From AC-32 sp963788215 (GTDB lineage: Bacteria; Actinomycetota; Thermoleophilia; Gaiellales; Gaiellaceae), in assembly GCA_963788215.1 (NCBI GenBank), contig CAWBFX010000003.1, positions 248,001 through 312,000 of the forward strand: 64,000 nucleotides of DNA, given 5' to 3'. The first letter of the stretch is position 1. Every line of letters starts with the position of its first letter. The notes under the pieces are model-generated. The model saw nothing but the letters and a program-made list of their open reading frames with translations, was not told the DNA's origin and did not search any database. Position numbers and translations under genes: made by a program. Positions 1 to 7,745 of this stretch are shown piece after piece.

Positions 1-631
1 GGGCGATCCAGGTGACCACCAGGATCCCGCCGGCACGGAGCATGATTCCCTTGGGCGCGGCGGCTCCGGCGAGGAACGTGCCCACGCCTTCCGGGAGGCG
101 GTGGCTCAACTTCGCGTGCAGCAACGAGATGAGCACCAGCCCGCCCGCAGCCAACGGCAGGCCGACCAGCATCGTGAGCTTCGCCCAGCCCGGAACCGGC
201 AGGAAGAACGCAGAGCCCGCCCCGACCAGCACGAACGCGACCATCTCGAGCAGGTGCGCGCAGAGGAGGCTTCCTCCCGCGCGCGAGAATCCCGGCCAGC
301 GCGGGCCCGCGGTCACCTTGAGCACTGCGACCTTCGAGGCCTCGCCGAGCCGTCCGGGCAGAACCGTGTCGAGAAAGGAGCCGATCGAGCTGGCCGCGTA
401 CATGGCGCGGAAGCCGATGTTCGGCGAGCGCACGGTCGAGGTCCAGGCCAGCGCCCTCAGAGGCTGCACGGCCGCGGAGATCGCGAGGCCGGCGAGCAGA
501 TAGCGCCAGTTCGGGGTCGCAGCCGCCTCGAGCACCCTCGTCCCGGTGCGCTGAATCAGGAGCGCGAGGGCGCCCGCGGATGCGAGCGCGACTAGCGCAA
601 CGATGTAGCGGCGGCCCACCTTCACGTTCAC
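1..631 (-). CDS. Flippase-like integral membrane protein (LPG_synthase_TM / UPF0104 family), 3' end outside window
   Basis: Translating the minus strand from a GTG at 631 gives an uninterrupted hydrophobic protein of 210 residues that runs off the window edge. It begins with a short basic stretch and a first membrane segment (about residues 9-25), then shows further segments and the loop LDTVLPGRLGEASKVAVL, which matches the P-x-R-x-GE signature of the flippase-like domain found in MprF and in UPF0104 proteins. Family members sit in the cytoplasmic membrane and are thought to flip or modify lipids; the substrate here cannot be told. An alternative in-frame GTG lies at 685, giving 18 more residues; neither start has a clear Shine-Dalgarno. 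The gene is divergent from the AlkZ-related gene at 749. The C-terminus is not visible, so fusion to another domain cannot be excluded. Confidence 0.75.
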   Translation of the reverse strand, partial: MNVKVGRRYIVALVALASAGALALLIQRTGTRVLEAAATPNWRYLLAGLAISAAVQPLRALAWTSTVRSPNIGFRAMYAASSIGSFLDTVLPGRLGEASKVAVLKVTAGPRWPGFSRAGGSLLCAHLLEMVAFVLVGAGSAFFLPVPGWAKLTMLVGLPLAAGGLVLISLLHAKLSHRLPEGVGTFLAGAAAPKGIMLRAGGILVVTWIA

Positions 632-748
632 GGCATCGGCAATTCGCCGTCGCGGCTGGAACCCCTGGAATGGGTGATGGGTCACTCGCATGTGGAAGGC
701 CACGCGACCCCTGCATCGAGCGACCGACTTGCACCGTATCAGGCCAGA

Positions 749-1495
749 ATGAAACGAATGACCAGGATTCACCAGTTGCACGAGCGGCGCGCCTTCGAGT
801 GCCGCCTGACGCCTGACCGGGCACTCGCCTCGCTCGACGAGGCCGAGGCGTTCCTGCTCGACCGCGGGCTCCTGACGCGGACGGCGGACTCGGCGCTGCC
901 GAGCCTGTTCGCCGCCTGCCACGAGGAGCCGTATGCGCCGTCGAAGCCTGGCTTCGGCCAGTGGCCGCGGACGAAGTACCCGTGGTTCGGCGAGCTCGGC
1001 TCGCGCGGCTATCCGGTTCTCGCGGTCCACCGGGGCAAGAGCCTGCTCGTCGGGCCCGAGGTCGCGCGCCTGCTCGATCCTCTCTGCCGCGGCGAGCTCG
1101 AGCGGCAGGCCGACGACGCGCTGCTGCGACACCTGGCGGAGGCGGGACCGTCGGAGCTCGAGGACGTGCAGCTCGAGCTCGGGCTCGCGCCCAAGGAGCT
1201 GAAGCGGATGCGGGTGCCGCTCGAGCGCTGCGGGGCAGTCGTCTCCCGGAGCGTCGTCTACGAGGAGCCGCACCGGCACACGAGCCTGCTCTCGCGCTGG
1301 GACCAGCTCTTCCCCGAGCCGGCCGCGGGCGGCGGCCTCGACGAGCTCGTCGTGCGAGCGGTGGGCGCCGCCGTGCTCGCGCCGGAAGCCGAGGTGCCAC
1401 GGTGGTTCGCGTGGTGGGAGGACGCGCTCGTCGAGAGGCTCGTCGCGGAGGGCCGCTTGGTCAGCCCGGAGCCGGGGTGGCTGGCGGCTTCCTGA
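749..1495 (+). CDS. AlkZ-related winged-helix protein
   Basis: The 248-residue product has the sequence features of the AlkZ-related family: LPSLFAACHEEPY near residue 45, a W-P-x-T-K-x-P-W block near residue 65, a LAVHRGKSLL segment, then ELGLAPKELKRMRVPLERCG, which looks like a winged-helix recognition unit. The tail carries WFAWWEDALVERLVAEGRL. AlkZ itself is a DNA glycosylase that unhooks crosslinks, but this shorter relative lacks visible support for the same chemistry, so DNA repair is an inference from family name only. ATG at 749 (MKRMTRIHQL) is chosen because the conserved region starts soon after; a second ATG lies at 758. Its end overlaps the start of the following acetyltransferase by 19 bases, so the two are probably cotranscribed. 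Confidence 0.7.
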   Translation: MKRMTRIHQLHERRAFECRLTPDRALASLDEAEAFLLDRGLLTRTADSALPSLFAACHEEPYAPSKPGFGQWPRTKYPWFGELGSRGYPVLAVHRGKSLLVGPEVARLLDPLCRGELERQADDALLRHLAEAGPSELEDVQLELGLAPKELKRMRVPLERCGAVVSRSVVYEEPHRHTSLLSRWDQLFPEPAAGGGLDELVVRAVGAAVLAPEAEVPRWFAWWEDALVERLVAEGRLVSPEPGWLAAS

Positions 1496-2418
1496 TCCGC
1501 GAGCTGCGCCGCGAGGACGCGGAGGCGGTCGCGGCGCTCCATCTCGCGGTCAGCCCGCACCAGTTCGAGACGGCCGAGCGCGTCTGGTTCTGGGCCAGCC
1601 GCGGCCTCGAGCGGGAGCAATGGAGCCAGTGGGTCGCGGAGGAGGACGGCGAGATCGTGGGATCGGCCTGGGCCGCCTTCGAGTGGTCGGCGGCGGAGCC
1701 CGGTCGGGGACGCTTCTGGATCGCCGTCCCGGCCGAGCGGAGGCGCCAAGGGGTCGGCGGCGCGCTCTACGAGGTGGTCGAGAGGTACCTGCGCGTTCGG
1801 GGAGCCTGGCGGGCGCGGACGAACGTGGAGGCAGACCCGGACGGCGAGCGGTTCCTGCGAGCGCGCGGCTTCGAGCAACGAGGCGCCGACCGGGTCTCGG
1901 TGCTCCTCAGCGGAGCCGAGCTTCCGGAGCCGCAGCTGCCGTCCGGTTTCCGGCTCGAGCCACTGGGCCGTGTGCGCGACCGGTTCGAGGAGCTGTTCGA
2001 GGTCTGCGAGGCCGGCGAAGCCGACCTGCGCGAGGAGCCCGAGACGGCGCTCACGCTCGAGGACTGGAAGCTGGACGACTTCGGCGTGCCCGACCTCTCC
2101 GACGAGGGCAGCTTCGTCGTGCTCGACGCTGCGCGTGCCGTCTCGCTCGCCTTTCTCTGTCTCGATCCTGCGCGCGGGCTCGCGTACAACCAGATGACCG
2201 CGACACTGCCCGAGTTCCGTCGCCGTGGGCTCGCGCTCGCGGCCAAGGTGGCGACCGCGCGCTGGGCAGCCGCGAACGGCTTCCAGCGGATCCTGACCGA
2301 GAACGACGTGAGGAACACGGGCATGCTCGCGATCAACGACCGGCTCGGCTACCGGCCCCTCTACGACCAGACGAAGTGGTACCTAGAGTGGGAACGGCCG
2401 CCGGGCAAGCGCGGCTAG
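1477..2418 (+). CDS. Tandem-domain GNAT N-acetyltransferase
   Basis: The 313-residue protein contains two GNAT folds. The first (about residues 1-145) shows the acetyl-CoA loop RRRQGVGGALYEVVERYL followed by a strand and RFLRARGFEQRG, the usual C-terminal GNAT signature. The second (about 150-313) shows RRRGLALAAKVATARWA and then NGFQRILTENDVRNTGMLAIN-DRLGY, again the N-x-x-x-x-x-x-N-x-x-L-G-Y pattern. Such double GNATs acetylate small amines or aminoglycoside-like compounds; the substrate here is unknown. The GTG start at 1477 overlaps the upstream gene, suggesting translational coupling. Its 3' end overlaps convergently (36 bases) with the minus-strand toroid gene. Confidence 0.8.
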   Translation: MAGGFLIRELRREDAEAVAALHLAVSPHQFETAERVWFWASRGLEREQWSQWVAEEDGEIVGSAWAAFEWSAAEPGRGRFWIAVPAERRRQGVGGALYEVVERYLRVRGAWRARTNVEADPDGERFLRARGFEQRGADRVSVLLSGAELPEPQLPSGFRLEPLGRVRDRFEELFEVCEAGEADLREEPETALTLEDWKLDDFGVPDLSDEGSFVVLDAARAVSLAFLCLDPARGLAYNQMTATLPEFRRRGLALAAKVATARWAAANGFQRILTENDVRNTGMLAINDRLGYRPLYDQTKWYLEWERPPGKRG

Positions 2419-3165
2419 CACCTGCGACGTGACCCAGACGGGGGTCGTCGCGTAGCGCTTCGAGTAACGGAAACTGCCGTCGGCGCGGCGGAGGCGGCGG
2501 AGGTAGGCGAGCGCTCCGCGCGGCGTGGACTTGCGGGCGGCGGCGAACGCCTGAATCGCCCACGCGGTGGACTGCGCGTCCGAGCCGCGGCCCGGGGTCA
2601 GCTCGAAGCCGCCGTCTGCGTTCTGCAGGCGGTGGAGGTAGGCGAGCCCGCGGCGGATCGGCTTGCCGCGGACGCCGGCCGAGCGCAGCGCCTGGACCGC
2701 CGCCGCGGTGTCGTTCGAGTCGGGAGCGCCGCCGGGATACCACGACCAGCCGCCCGAGCGGCTCTGGCGGCGCAGGACGTACCGGACGGAGGCGCGCGGC
2801 GCGGGACGGTGCGCCTGGCGCAGCGCGAGGATCCCCCAGATCGTCGAGTTCACGTTGGCGCCGATAGCCCCGCTGGGCCTCCTGGCGCGGTCGATCCGGG
2901 CGAGCAGCGTCGAAGGGTTTCCTCCAAGAGCCGATTCGGCCATCGCCGCGAGCTCGACGTCGGTCGCGGCGTCGAGCTCGCCTTCGTGCGCCTGCAGGTA
3001 CGTGAGCGTCCCCGGCCGCGGCTGGGCGCGCGCGGCGCGGAGCCCCAGCACGGCCCAGGCTGTGAGCTGCGGGCTCGACGAACCACCCGGCTCGGCGAAG
3101 CCGCCCCCGTCCTGCTGTCGGCTCTGGACGTACGCGACCGGCGTCGCCTGCGGGACGGCGATCAC
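2383..3165 (-). CDS. Prenyltransferase/squalene-cyclase-like alpha/alpha-toroid repeat protein, candidate cobalamin-binding alpha domain
   Basis: About 260 residues built of repeats typical of alpha/alpha toroids: QQDGGGF, SGGWSW, NADGGFEL and RADGSFRY turns alternate with helices such as LTAWAVLGLRAA, NDTAAAVQALRSAG and STAWAIQAFAAA. This fold is shared by terpenoid cyclases and by the N-terminal cobalamin-binding half of transcobalamin and intrinsic factor. Terpene-cyclase acidic motifs (DxDD, DCTAE) are absent, and it is the last gene of a B12-riboswitch operon with ECF genes and two DUF4430 genes, so a cobalamin-capture role is inferred. The GTG at 3165 overlaps the upstream stop by four bases (an in-frame GTG also lies at 3171). 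No signal peptide is visible, which is odd; the residues VVVVWA encoded just upstream in the neighbouring frame would make a plausible one if a base had been lost near 3163-3168. Confidence 0.7.
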   Translation of the reverse strand: MIAVPQATPVAYVQSRQQDGGGFAEPGGSSSPQLTAWAVLGLRAARAQPRPGTLTYLQAHEGELDAATDVELAAMAESALGGNPSTLLARIDRARRPSGAIGANVNSTIWGILALRQAHRPAPRASVRYVLRRQSRSGGWSWYPGGAPDSNDTAAAVQALRSAGVRGKPIRRGLAYLHRLQNADGGFELTPGRGSDAQSTAWAIQAFAAARKSTPRGALAYLRRLRRADGSFRYSKRYATTPVWVTSQVLAALARRPFPL

Positions 3166-3836
3166 GCCCACACGACCACCACCCGCAGGCGCCTCGCGTA
3201 GCGCTCCAGCAGCCGTCGTAACTCAGGCCCGGCCGCGAGGGCGAGCACGAAGTTGCCGGTCGCGTGCGCCCCGTCGAACCAGATCCCGCGCACGTAGAGC
3301 GCCGTGAACGCCTGCCACGTGTGCGGGTAGAAGCTCAGCCACTCCCACACGTTCATCAGCGCGTCGAAGCCGAACCCGAGCGCGAAGCAGAAGACCGCGA
3401 GCGGGAGCCGGCGCCGGAGCAGCGGCGCGGCCAGCCCGCCCAGGAGCCCGCATGCGCCCCACGCGACCATTTGCCACGGCGTGTAGGCGCCCTGCCCCAG
3501 GTAGAAGTTCGACACCAGCGCCGCCAGCGCGCCCACCGAGGCTCCCGCGCGCGGCCCGAGCGCAACGCCTGCCACGACCGCGATCACCGTGACCGGCTGC
3601 ACGTTCGGGATCGCGGCGAAGAGGATCCGCCCGGCGGCCGCAGCGGCGGCGAGCGTCGCGATCAGGACCAGCTCCTTCGACGAGCCCGGCCCGGCCTCCA
3701 GCCAGGCCGCGCACGCGACGATCAGCCCGGCGGCGACGAGCAGGAGCGCCAGCGCCGACTGGCTGGGCTCGAACACGGTCCAGGCCGCAGCGCCGGCCGC
3801 CGCGGCGAGCGCGAGGAGGCCCGCGAACCTAGGCAA
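3162..3836 (-). CDS. ECF transporter S component (substrate-binding membrane subunit), probably cobalamin
   Basis: A 224-residue, very hydrophobic protein with about six membrane segments. Central sequence VQPVTVIAVVAGVALGPRAG followed by NFYLGQGAYTPWQMVAWG is characteristic of ECF S components of the CbrT-like group. S components bind the vitamin from outside and topple in the membrane when coupled to EcfT and the ATPases. The gene sits directly after the fused EcfA gene (TTG start inside an eight-base overlap TTGCCTAG) and before the toroid gene. The upstream cobalamin riboswitch makes cobalamin or a precursor the likely substrate; that is inference, since S components do not reveal ligand by motif. 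TTG was chosen because no other start precedes the first membrane helix. Confidence 0.8.
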   Translation of the reverse strand: MPRFAGLLALAAAAGAAAWTVFEPSQSALALLLVAAGLIVACAAWLEAGPGSSKELVLIATLAAAAAAGRILFAAIPNVQPVTVIAVVAGVALGPRAGASVGALAALVSNFYLGQGAYTPWQMVAWGACGLLGGLAAPLLRRRLPLAVFCFALGFGFDALMNVWEWLSFYPHTWQAFTALYVRGIWFDGAHATGNFVLALAAGPELRRLLERYARRLRVVVVWA

Positions 3837-5142
3837 CTACCAGCTCCCGCTCAGGCGCCGTCGAGACGATGCGGTCGGCAACCGCACCCGCGAAGACGTG
3901 GTCGTTCGTGACGACGAGCGTGGCGCGGCCCGCCGCTTCCTCACGCAGCAGCGCCACCAGCTCGTCCTTGCGCACCGGGTCGACGCCGCGCGTCGGCTCG
4001 TCGAGCACGAGCAGATCCGGCTCGGCGACGAGCACCGCGGCCAGAGCCAGCCGCTCGCGCTCGCCGCTCGAGAGGTCCCGCGGGTGCCGTGACTCGAAGC
4101 CCTCGAGCCCCACTCGCACAAGCGACCGCCGCGCCCGCTCGAGGTCGCCGCCGACCGCTAGTGCGGCCTCCTCGTCGGCGCGTTCCGCGATGAGATAACG
4201 GCCGGGATCCTGGCTCAGGTAGCACGCACGTCCTCCGCGCTCGACGCGCCCCGCGCCGGGCTCGAGCAGACCGGCCGCCAGCTTGGCGAGCGTGGTCTTC
4301 CCGGACCCGTTCGGCCCGACAAGCGCGACGATCTCGCCTCGGCCGACCACGAGGCTGCTCCCGCCGAGCACCGGCCGCTCCCCGTAGGCGAACGAGACGT
4401 CCTCCACCCGGCACACAGGTACCCCGGCCGGCTCTGCGTCCGGCAGGACCGCCTCGCGCGGGAGCCACGCTTCAGGGAGCCCGCCCTCCCGAACCCGACC
4501 GCCCTCGAGGAAGAGGACGCGATCGCAGGCGTCGAGCACGCGCTCGGGCCGCTGCTCCGAGACCAGGACGGCTGCGCCTGACAAGCGCGCGAGCTCGATC
4601 GCCGCCTCGGCTCCGTCGGGATCGAGCTGGGAGGTCGGCTCGTCGAGCAGCATGAGCTTCGGCCGGAGCGCCAGGACCGAGGCAAGGCAGACGCGCTGCA
4701 GCTCGCCGCCCGAGAGCTCCGCCACGCGCCGGTCGGCGAGGTGCGCTGCCCCGACCGAGTCGAGCGCCTCGAGCGTGCGCGGCTCGATCTCCGCAGGCGG
4801 AGTTCCGATGTTCTCGAGCCCGAACGCGACCTCGGGCTCGACGCGCGTGAACACCACCTGGTCCTCGGGGTCCTGGAACAGCGTCCCGACCGTTCGCGCG
4901 AGCTCCGCCGGCCGCACGCGGCGCGTGTCTAACCCGGCCACCTCGACGCGCCCGGAGAACGACCCGCCGTGGAAGTGCGGGACGAGCCCCGCGAGGGCGC
5001 GCAGCAGCGTCGACTTCCCGCACCCCGAAGACCCGAACAACCCGACGACCTCACCCGGCTCGATCTCCAGCGAGCAGTCCCGGAGCGCGTCGTGCGCGTC
5101 GGGATAGCGGTACGTGAGCGCCGAGACGGTCGCTAGAGCCAC
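3829..5142 (-). CDS. ecfA: Energy-coupling factor ATPase, two ATPase domains in one chain (EcfA1-EcfA2 fusion)
   Basis: A 437-residue protein with two complete ABC ATPase domains. Domain 1 (about residues 5-215) has Walker A GLFGSSGCGKST, signature LSGGELQR and Walker B LMLLDEPTSQLD. Domain 2 (about 240-430) has ALVGPNGSGKTT, LSSGERER and LLVLDEPTRGVD. Both domains therefore look catalytically intact. In ECF transporters EcfA and EcfA' form the heterodimer that drives EcfT; here they are fused, as in some cobalt, thiamine-precursor and B12 systems. GTG at 5142 gives VALATVSALTYRYPD, a normal N-terminus, and overlaps the end of ecfT by ten bases. It powers uptake through the adjacent S component. 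Confidence 0.9.
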   Translation of the reverse strand: MALATVSALTYRYPDAHDALRDCSLEIEPGEVVGLFGSSGCGKSTLLRALAGLVPHFHGGSFSGRVEVAGLDTRRVRPAELARTVGTLFQDPEDQVVFTRVEPEVAFGLENIGTPPAEIEPRTLEALDSVGAAHLADRRVAELSGGELQRVCLASVLALRPKLMLLDEPTSQLDPDGAEAAIELARLSGAAVLVSEQRPERVLDACDRVLFLEGGRVREGGLPEAWLPREAVLPDAEPAGVPVCRVEDVSFAYGERPVLGGSSLVVGRGEIVALVGPNGSGKTTLAKLAAGLLEPGAGRVERGGRACYLSQDPGRYLIAERADEEAALAVGGDLERARRSLVRVGLEGFESRHPRDLSSGERERLALAAVLVAEPDLLVLDEPTRGVDPVRKDELVALLREEAAGRATLVVTNDHVFAGAVADRIVSTAPERELVVA

Positions 5143-5831
5143 AGCGCCCCCATCGCGACGAGCATCACGGCCGCGACCAGTGCGAGCCGGTCGAGAGCGC
5201 GCCACCTCGGCTGCGTCGCCCGGGTCGCGCCCGGGAGGCCGTAGCCGCGCGCCTCCATCGCCTCCGCGAGGTTGAGCGCCCGCTCGAGCGACCCGGCGAG
5301 CAGCGGCCCGAGCAGCCGCGCACGGCCGCGGACGCCGCTCACCTCCAGCCCGCGCCCGCGCAGGGACTCGACGAGCCCCGACGCGTCGCGCTCGAGCGTG
5401 GGCACGAGCCGTGTGGCCAGCGCGATGGTCAGCACCGAGCGCCGGGCGAACCCCGCCGCCTGCACCAGCCGGTCGTGGTCGAGCAGGAGCGCATACGCGG
5501 CGAACGCGAGCGCCACCGCCGTCAGCCGCAGGCCCTGGAAGAGGCCGTTCTGCAGCTCCTCGCGCGTGATGTCGAGCTGGCCGAGCACCGGCACCGTCGG
5601 CCCCGTCCAGATCGGATGAGAGCCGATCGTCTCCAGGAACGGGGTGAGGACGACGACCGCGAGGCCGGAGAGAAGCGCGCCCACGAGGTAGAGCCGCCGG
5701 CGGTCGGCGGGAGCTCGCAGGCAGACGAGGAGGAGCACGGCTGCGATCAGGGCCACCGAGACCGTGCGGGTCGCGAGCAGCGCGGCTGCGGCCAGAGCGG
5801 CGAGGAGTGCGGCTGCGGCGGCCGGCCTCAC
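5133..5831 (-). CDS. ecfT: Energy-coupling factor transmembrane protein EcfT
   Basis: A 232-residue membrane protein with hydrophobic N- and C-terminal thirds and a polar cytoplasmic region containing the EcfT coupling motif: LVESLRGRGLEVSG and EAMEARGYGLPG, the two A-R-G type helices that dock on the ATPases. It scaffolds the fused EcfA and the S component. GTG at 5831 lies in a four-base GTGA overlap with the preceding DUF4430 lipoprotein gene. Position between an exported DUF4430 protein and the ATPase, all behind a cobalamin riboswitch, argues that this EcfT is dedicated to B12 uptake, not shared by many S components; that is inference. Confidence 0.88.
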   Translation of the reverse strand: MRPAAAAALLAALAAAALLATRTVSVALIAAVLLLVCLRAPADRRRLYLVGALLSGLAVVVLTPFLETIGSHPIWTGPTVPVLGQLDITREELQNGLFQGLRLTAVALAFAAYALLLDHDRLVQAAGFARRSVLTIALATRLVPTLERDASGLVESLRGRGLEVSGVRGRARLLGPLLAGSLERALNLAEAMEARGYGLPGATRATQPRWRALDRLALVAAVMLVAMGALWL

Positions 5832-6493
5832 GGCACCTCGTACCTGTGGCTCGCCACGGTCGGATCCGCGAGGAGACGCCGCGCGAAGGCGCTGTCCAGC
5901 TCGAAGCGCACCGGAGCGCCGGCCTCGAGCCGCGCATGAGCGGCGAACCGCGGCCTCGCGCCCGGAACGACGTCGAGGACGTTCGCGCCGGCCGGGGCGC
6001 TGGAGACGAGGCGGCCGCGCACCAGGCGAGCGAGGCGGCGGCCGAGCGACCGGTCCGTGGACACGACGACCGCCGGCCGCCGCTGCCCGTCGTAGCCGTG
6101 CAGGAACGGCTCCGGGAAGGCTCCGACGACGACGGGGTCCTGCGCCGGATCCGTCCACGAGCGGAAATCCCACCACTCGACGTCCCCGGCGCGCAGCCGG
6201 TACTCGGCCGAGCTGCGGTCGGCGAGGTAGCCGTTGACGTAGTAGAACCACGACGAGCGGCCCTGCTCCGAGACGCCGTTCACCGAGCGCACGTAGCGGC
6301 CGCCGTAGCGCGTCCCGACCTTCGCGACCCGCTCGAGACCCTGCGCCGCCGTGAGGCCCGCGGGCACGCTCGCGCTCACGAGGACGACCGAGCCGCGGTC
6401 ACGCGTCACCCAGACCGTCGCCTTCCCCTTGGCCTGGGAGCCGCAGCCGGCAGCGAGGGTCGCGAGCAGCGCGAGCAGCGCCGCACGTCTCAC
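5828..6493 (-). CDS. DUF4430 lipoprotein (transcobalamin C-terminal-like domain)
   Basis: A 221-residue exported protein. The first 17 residues form a lipoprotein signal ending in LAAGC. Residues about 25-115 match DUF4430, seen in SSWFYYVNGYLADRSSAEY and LRAGDVEWWDFRSW; in InterPro this domain is named transcobalamin-like, C-terminal. The remaining 100 residues (PVVVGAFPEPFLHGYDGQ onward) are an extra domain I do not recognise. It is second in the riboswitch operon and overlaps ecfT. A membrane-anchored beta-domain that hands cobalamin to the S component is the inferred role. GTG at 6493 overlaps the upstream stop codon (GTGA). Confidence 0.82.
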   Translation of the reverse strand: MRRAALLALLATLAAGCGSQAKGKATVWVTRDRGSVVLVSASVPAGLTAAQGLERVAKVGTRYGGRYVRSVNGVSEQGRSSWFYYVNGYLADRSSAEYRLRAGDVEWWDFRSWTDPAQDPVVVGAFPEPFLHGYDGQRRPAVVVSTDRSLGRRLARLVRGRLVSSAPAGANVLDVVPGARPRFAAHARLEAGAPVRFELDSAFARRLLADPTVASHRYEVP

Positions 6494-7089
6494 CTGAGCG
6501 CGTTGGAGCGGACGGCGCCCGCGAGCGTCGCCGTGACGAGCCCCTTGTGCGCGCCGACGCAGACCGAGCCGGTTTTCGCCCGCACGCGACGGCTGCCGGC
6601 GTGCAGCGTCGCCCCGCGCGCAGCGGTGGTCTTGCCGTTGTCGTCCTGCGCGAGCACGCGGTAGCAGTTCCGTTTCGCTCCGCGCTTGAGCAGGAGCGTC
6701 GGCGGCCCGCCGCTCGGCCCGAAGGTCGCGTAGTACCAGAGCACGCGGTCGCCCGGCTTGAGCTGCACGGCATCCGCGCCGACCGGCGGCGAGACGCCGT
6801 TCACCTTGAACACCCAGCCGCTCACGCCGGTGCCCGGGTAGCGCCCGATCTGGTCGACGTACGGCCCGAAGGCCGTGGTCGTGACGTGGTAGTAGAACTC
6901 GCCCGCCAGGCTGGCCGTGTCGAGCGCGTCGAGCGCGTTCGGGCCGGAGACGAGGCTGGGCTCGGCCGCGCCGAAGATCGTCCGGGTCTTGCCCTCGACG
7001 CGGACGTGCACGCTCACGGCGAGCGCAGCAGGGACGAGCAGGAGCGCCACCACAGCGGTGGCGAGAGAGACGAAGAGTCGCCTTGACAC
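6490..7089 (-). CDS. Exported DUF4430 protein (transcobalamin C-terminal-like domain), first gene of B12 operon
   Basis: A 199-residue protein with a Sec signal (about 25 residues, ending LLLVPAALA) and a DUF4430 domain at about residues 28-125, recognisable from VSGWVFKVNGVSPPVGADAV and LKPGDRVLWYYATF. The second half is a beta-rich segment with two cysteines. GTG at 7089 is fixed by a perfect AAGGAGG at 7094-7100, four bases upstream. It is the first gene after the cobalamin riboswitch and overlaps the second DUF4430 gene by four bases. Probably a secreted or cell-wall cobalamin-binding partner; two DUF4430 genes plus a separate toroid gene mimic the two domains of transcobalamin. Confidence 0.82.
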   Translation of the reverse strand: MSRRLFVSLATAVVALLLVPAALAVSVHVRVEGKTRTIFGAAEPSLVSGPNALDALDTASLAGEFYYHVTTTAFGPYVDQIGRYPGTGVSGWVFKVNGVSPPVGADAVQLKPGDRVLWYYATFGPSGGPPTLLLKRGAKRNCYRVLAQDDNGKTTAARGATLHAGSRRVRAKTGSVCVGAHKGLVTATLAGAVRSNALR

Positions 7090-7124
7090 GAATCCTCCTT
7101 CCACGAGGGGTTCGGGTTCTCGGC

Positions 7125-7280
7125 GGGCGGCAGGTCTTCTGACTCGGGGCTCCCTCCTCGCCGCCTTCCCAGCCGGGTGGCCAGTGGCGTTCGGCGCGGA
7201 GCGTCTCCCCTCACAGCGGCGGGACCGTCCCGGATTCGCACCGGGTTCCCTTACCGCTCGCCTAAGTGGGCCGAGCCTAT
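7125..7280 (-). promoter_or_regulatory. Cobalamin riboswitch (B12 element)
   Basis: On the minus strand the region reads, in order, GGTAAGGGAACCCGGTGCG, GAATCCGGGACGG, the B12 box CCGCCGCTGTGA, a CCACTGG-containing arm with GGGAAGGCGG, and the 3' closing element AGTCAGAAGACCTGCC. This order and spacing is that of the canonical adenosylcobalamin riboswitch. It ends 36 bases before the GTG of the first DUF4430 gene. Between them CCCCTC (7105-7110) could pair with GAGG of the Shine-Dalgarno (7094-7097), suggesting control of translation initiation; no U-run terminator is seen. Confidence 0.95.
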
Positions 7281-7292
7281 CATGGCCCTTCG

Positions 7293-7745
7293 ATGAGCCT
7301 GAGACGCCGTTTCAGCCTCTGGGCGCCGGTCGTTCTCTGGGCCGGCGTCATCTTCGGGCTGTCCGCGATCCCGTCGCTGTCGAGCGGTCTCGGGACTGCG
7401 GACGAGGTTCTGCGCAAGGGCGCGCACATGACCGAGTACGCGATCCTCGGGGCTCTGCTCTACCGGGCGCTCGGCCGCGTGCTGCCGTCGCTCGCGGTCG
7501 GGATCCTCTACGCGGCGACCGACGAGCTGCACCAGAACTTCGTCCACGGCCGGCACCCGTCGCCGTTCGACGTCGCCTTCGACGCCTGCGGGCTCGCAGT
7601 CGGCCTCGCCCTCGTCGTGTTCGTACAATCGAAGCGTGACCGAGCGCAAGAACTTCGACGACCGGCAGCTGGACGCGATCCTCGAGCGGCTCGACGCCCT
7701 CCGCACGGAGCTGGAGCGGCTGAACAGCCGGCTCGACCACACTGA
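7293..7745 (+). CDS. VanZ family membrane protein
   Basis: A protein of 150 residues with a VanZ-like core: an N-terminal membrane helix (LWAPVVLWAGVIFGLSAIP), the polar segment DEVLRKGAHMTEYAILGALLYRAL, and GILYAATDELHQNFVHGRHPSPFDVAFDACGL, in which the D-E-x-x-Q and R-x-x-x-x-x-D-x-x-x-D pattern is diagnostic. VanZ proteins are cell-envelope membrane proteins, one of which confers low teicoplanin resistance; the function of most is unknown. ATG at 7293 is adjacent to the divergent riboswitch. The last third, after VVFVQSKRDRAQE, is basic and alanine-rich and lies in the region shared with the next gene, so the true stop or a lost stop is uncertain. Confidence 0.75.
   Translation: MSLRRRFSLWAPVVLWAGVIFGLSAIPSLSSGLGTADEVLRKGAHMTEYAILGALLYRALGRVLPSLAVGILYAATDELHQNFVHGRHPSPFDVAFDACGLAVGLALVVFVQSKRDRAQELRRPAAGRDPRAARRPPHGAGAAEQPARPH

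Noticed and set aside
961..2418. Long 485-codon frame that starts inside the AlkZ-related gene
   Set aside because: Only the part from 1477 has protein-like sequence (GNAT); the earlier part is Arg/Ala shadow.
7225..7250. tRNA T-loop-like GTGCGAATCC
   Set aside because: It is part of the cobalamin riboswitch on the minus strand; no acceptor or anticodon arms surround it.
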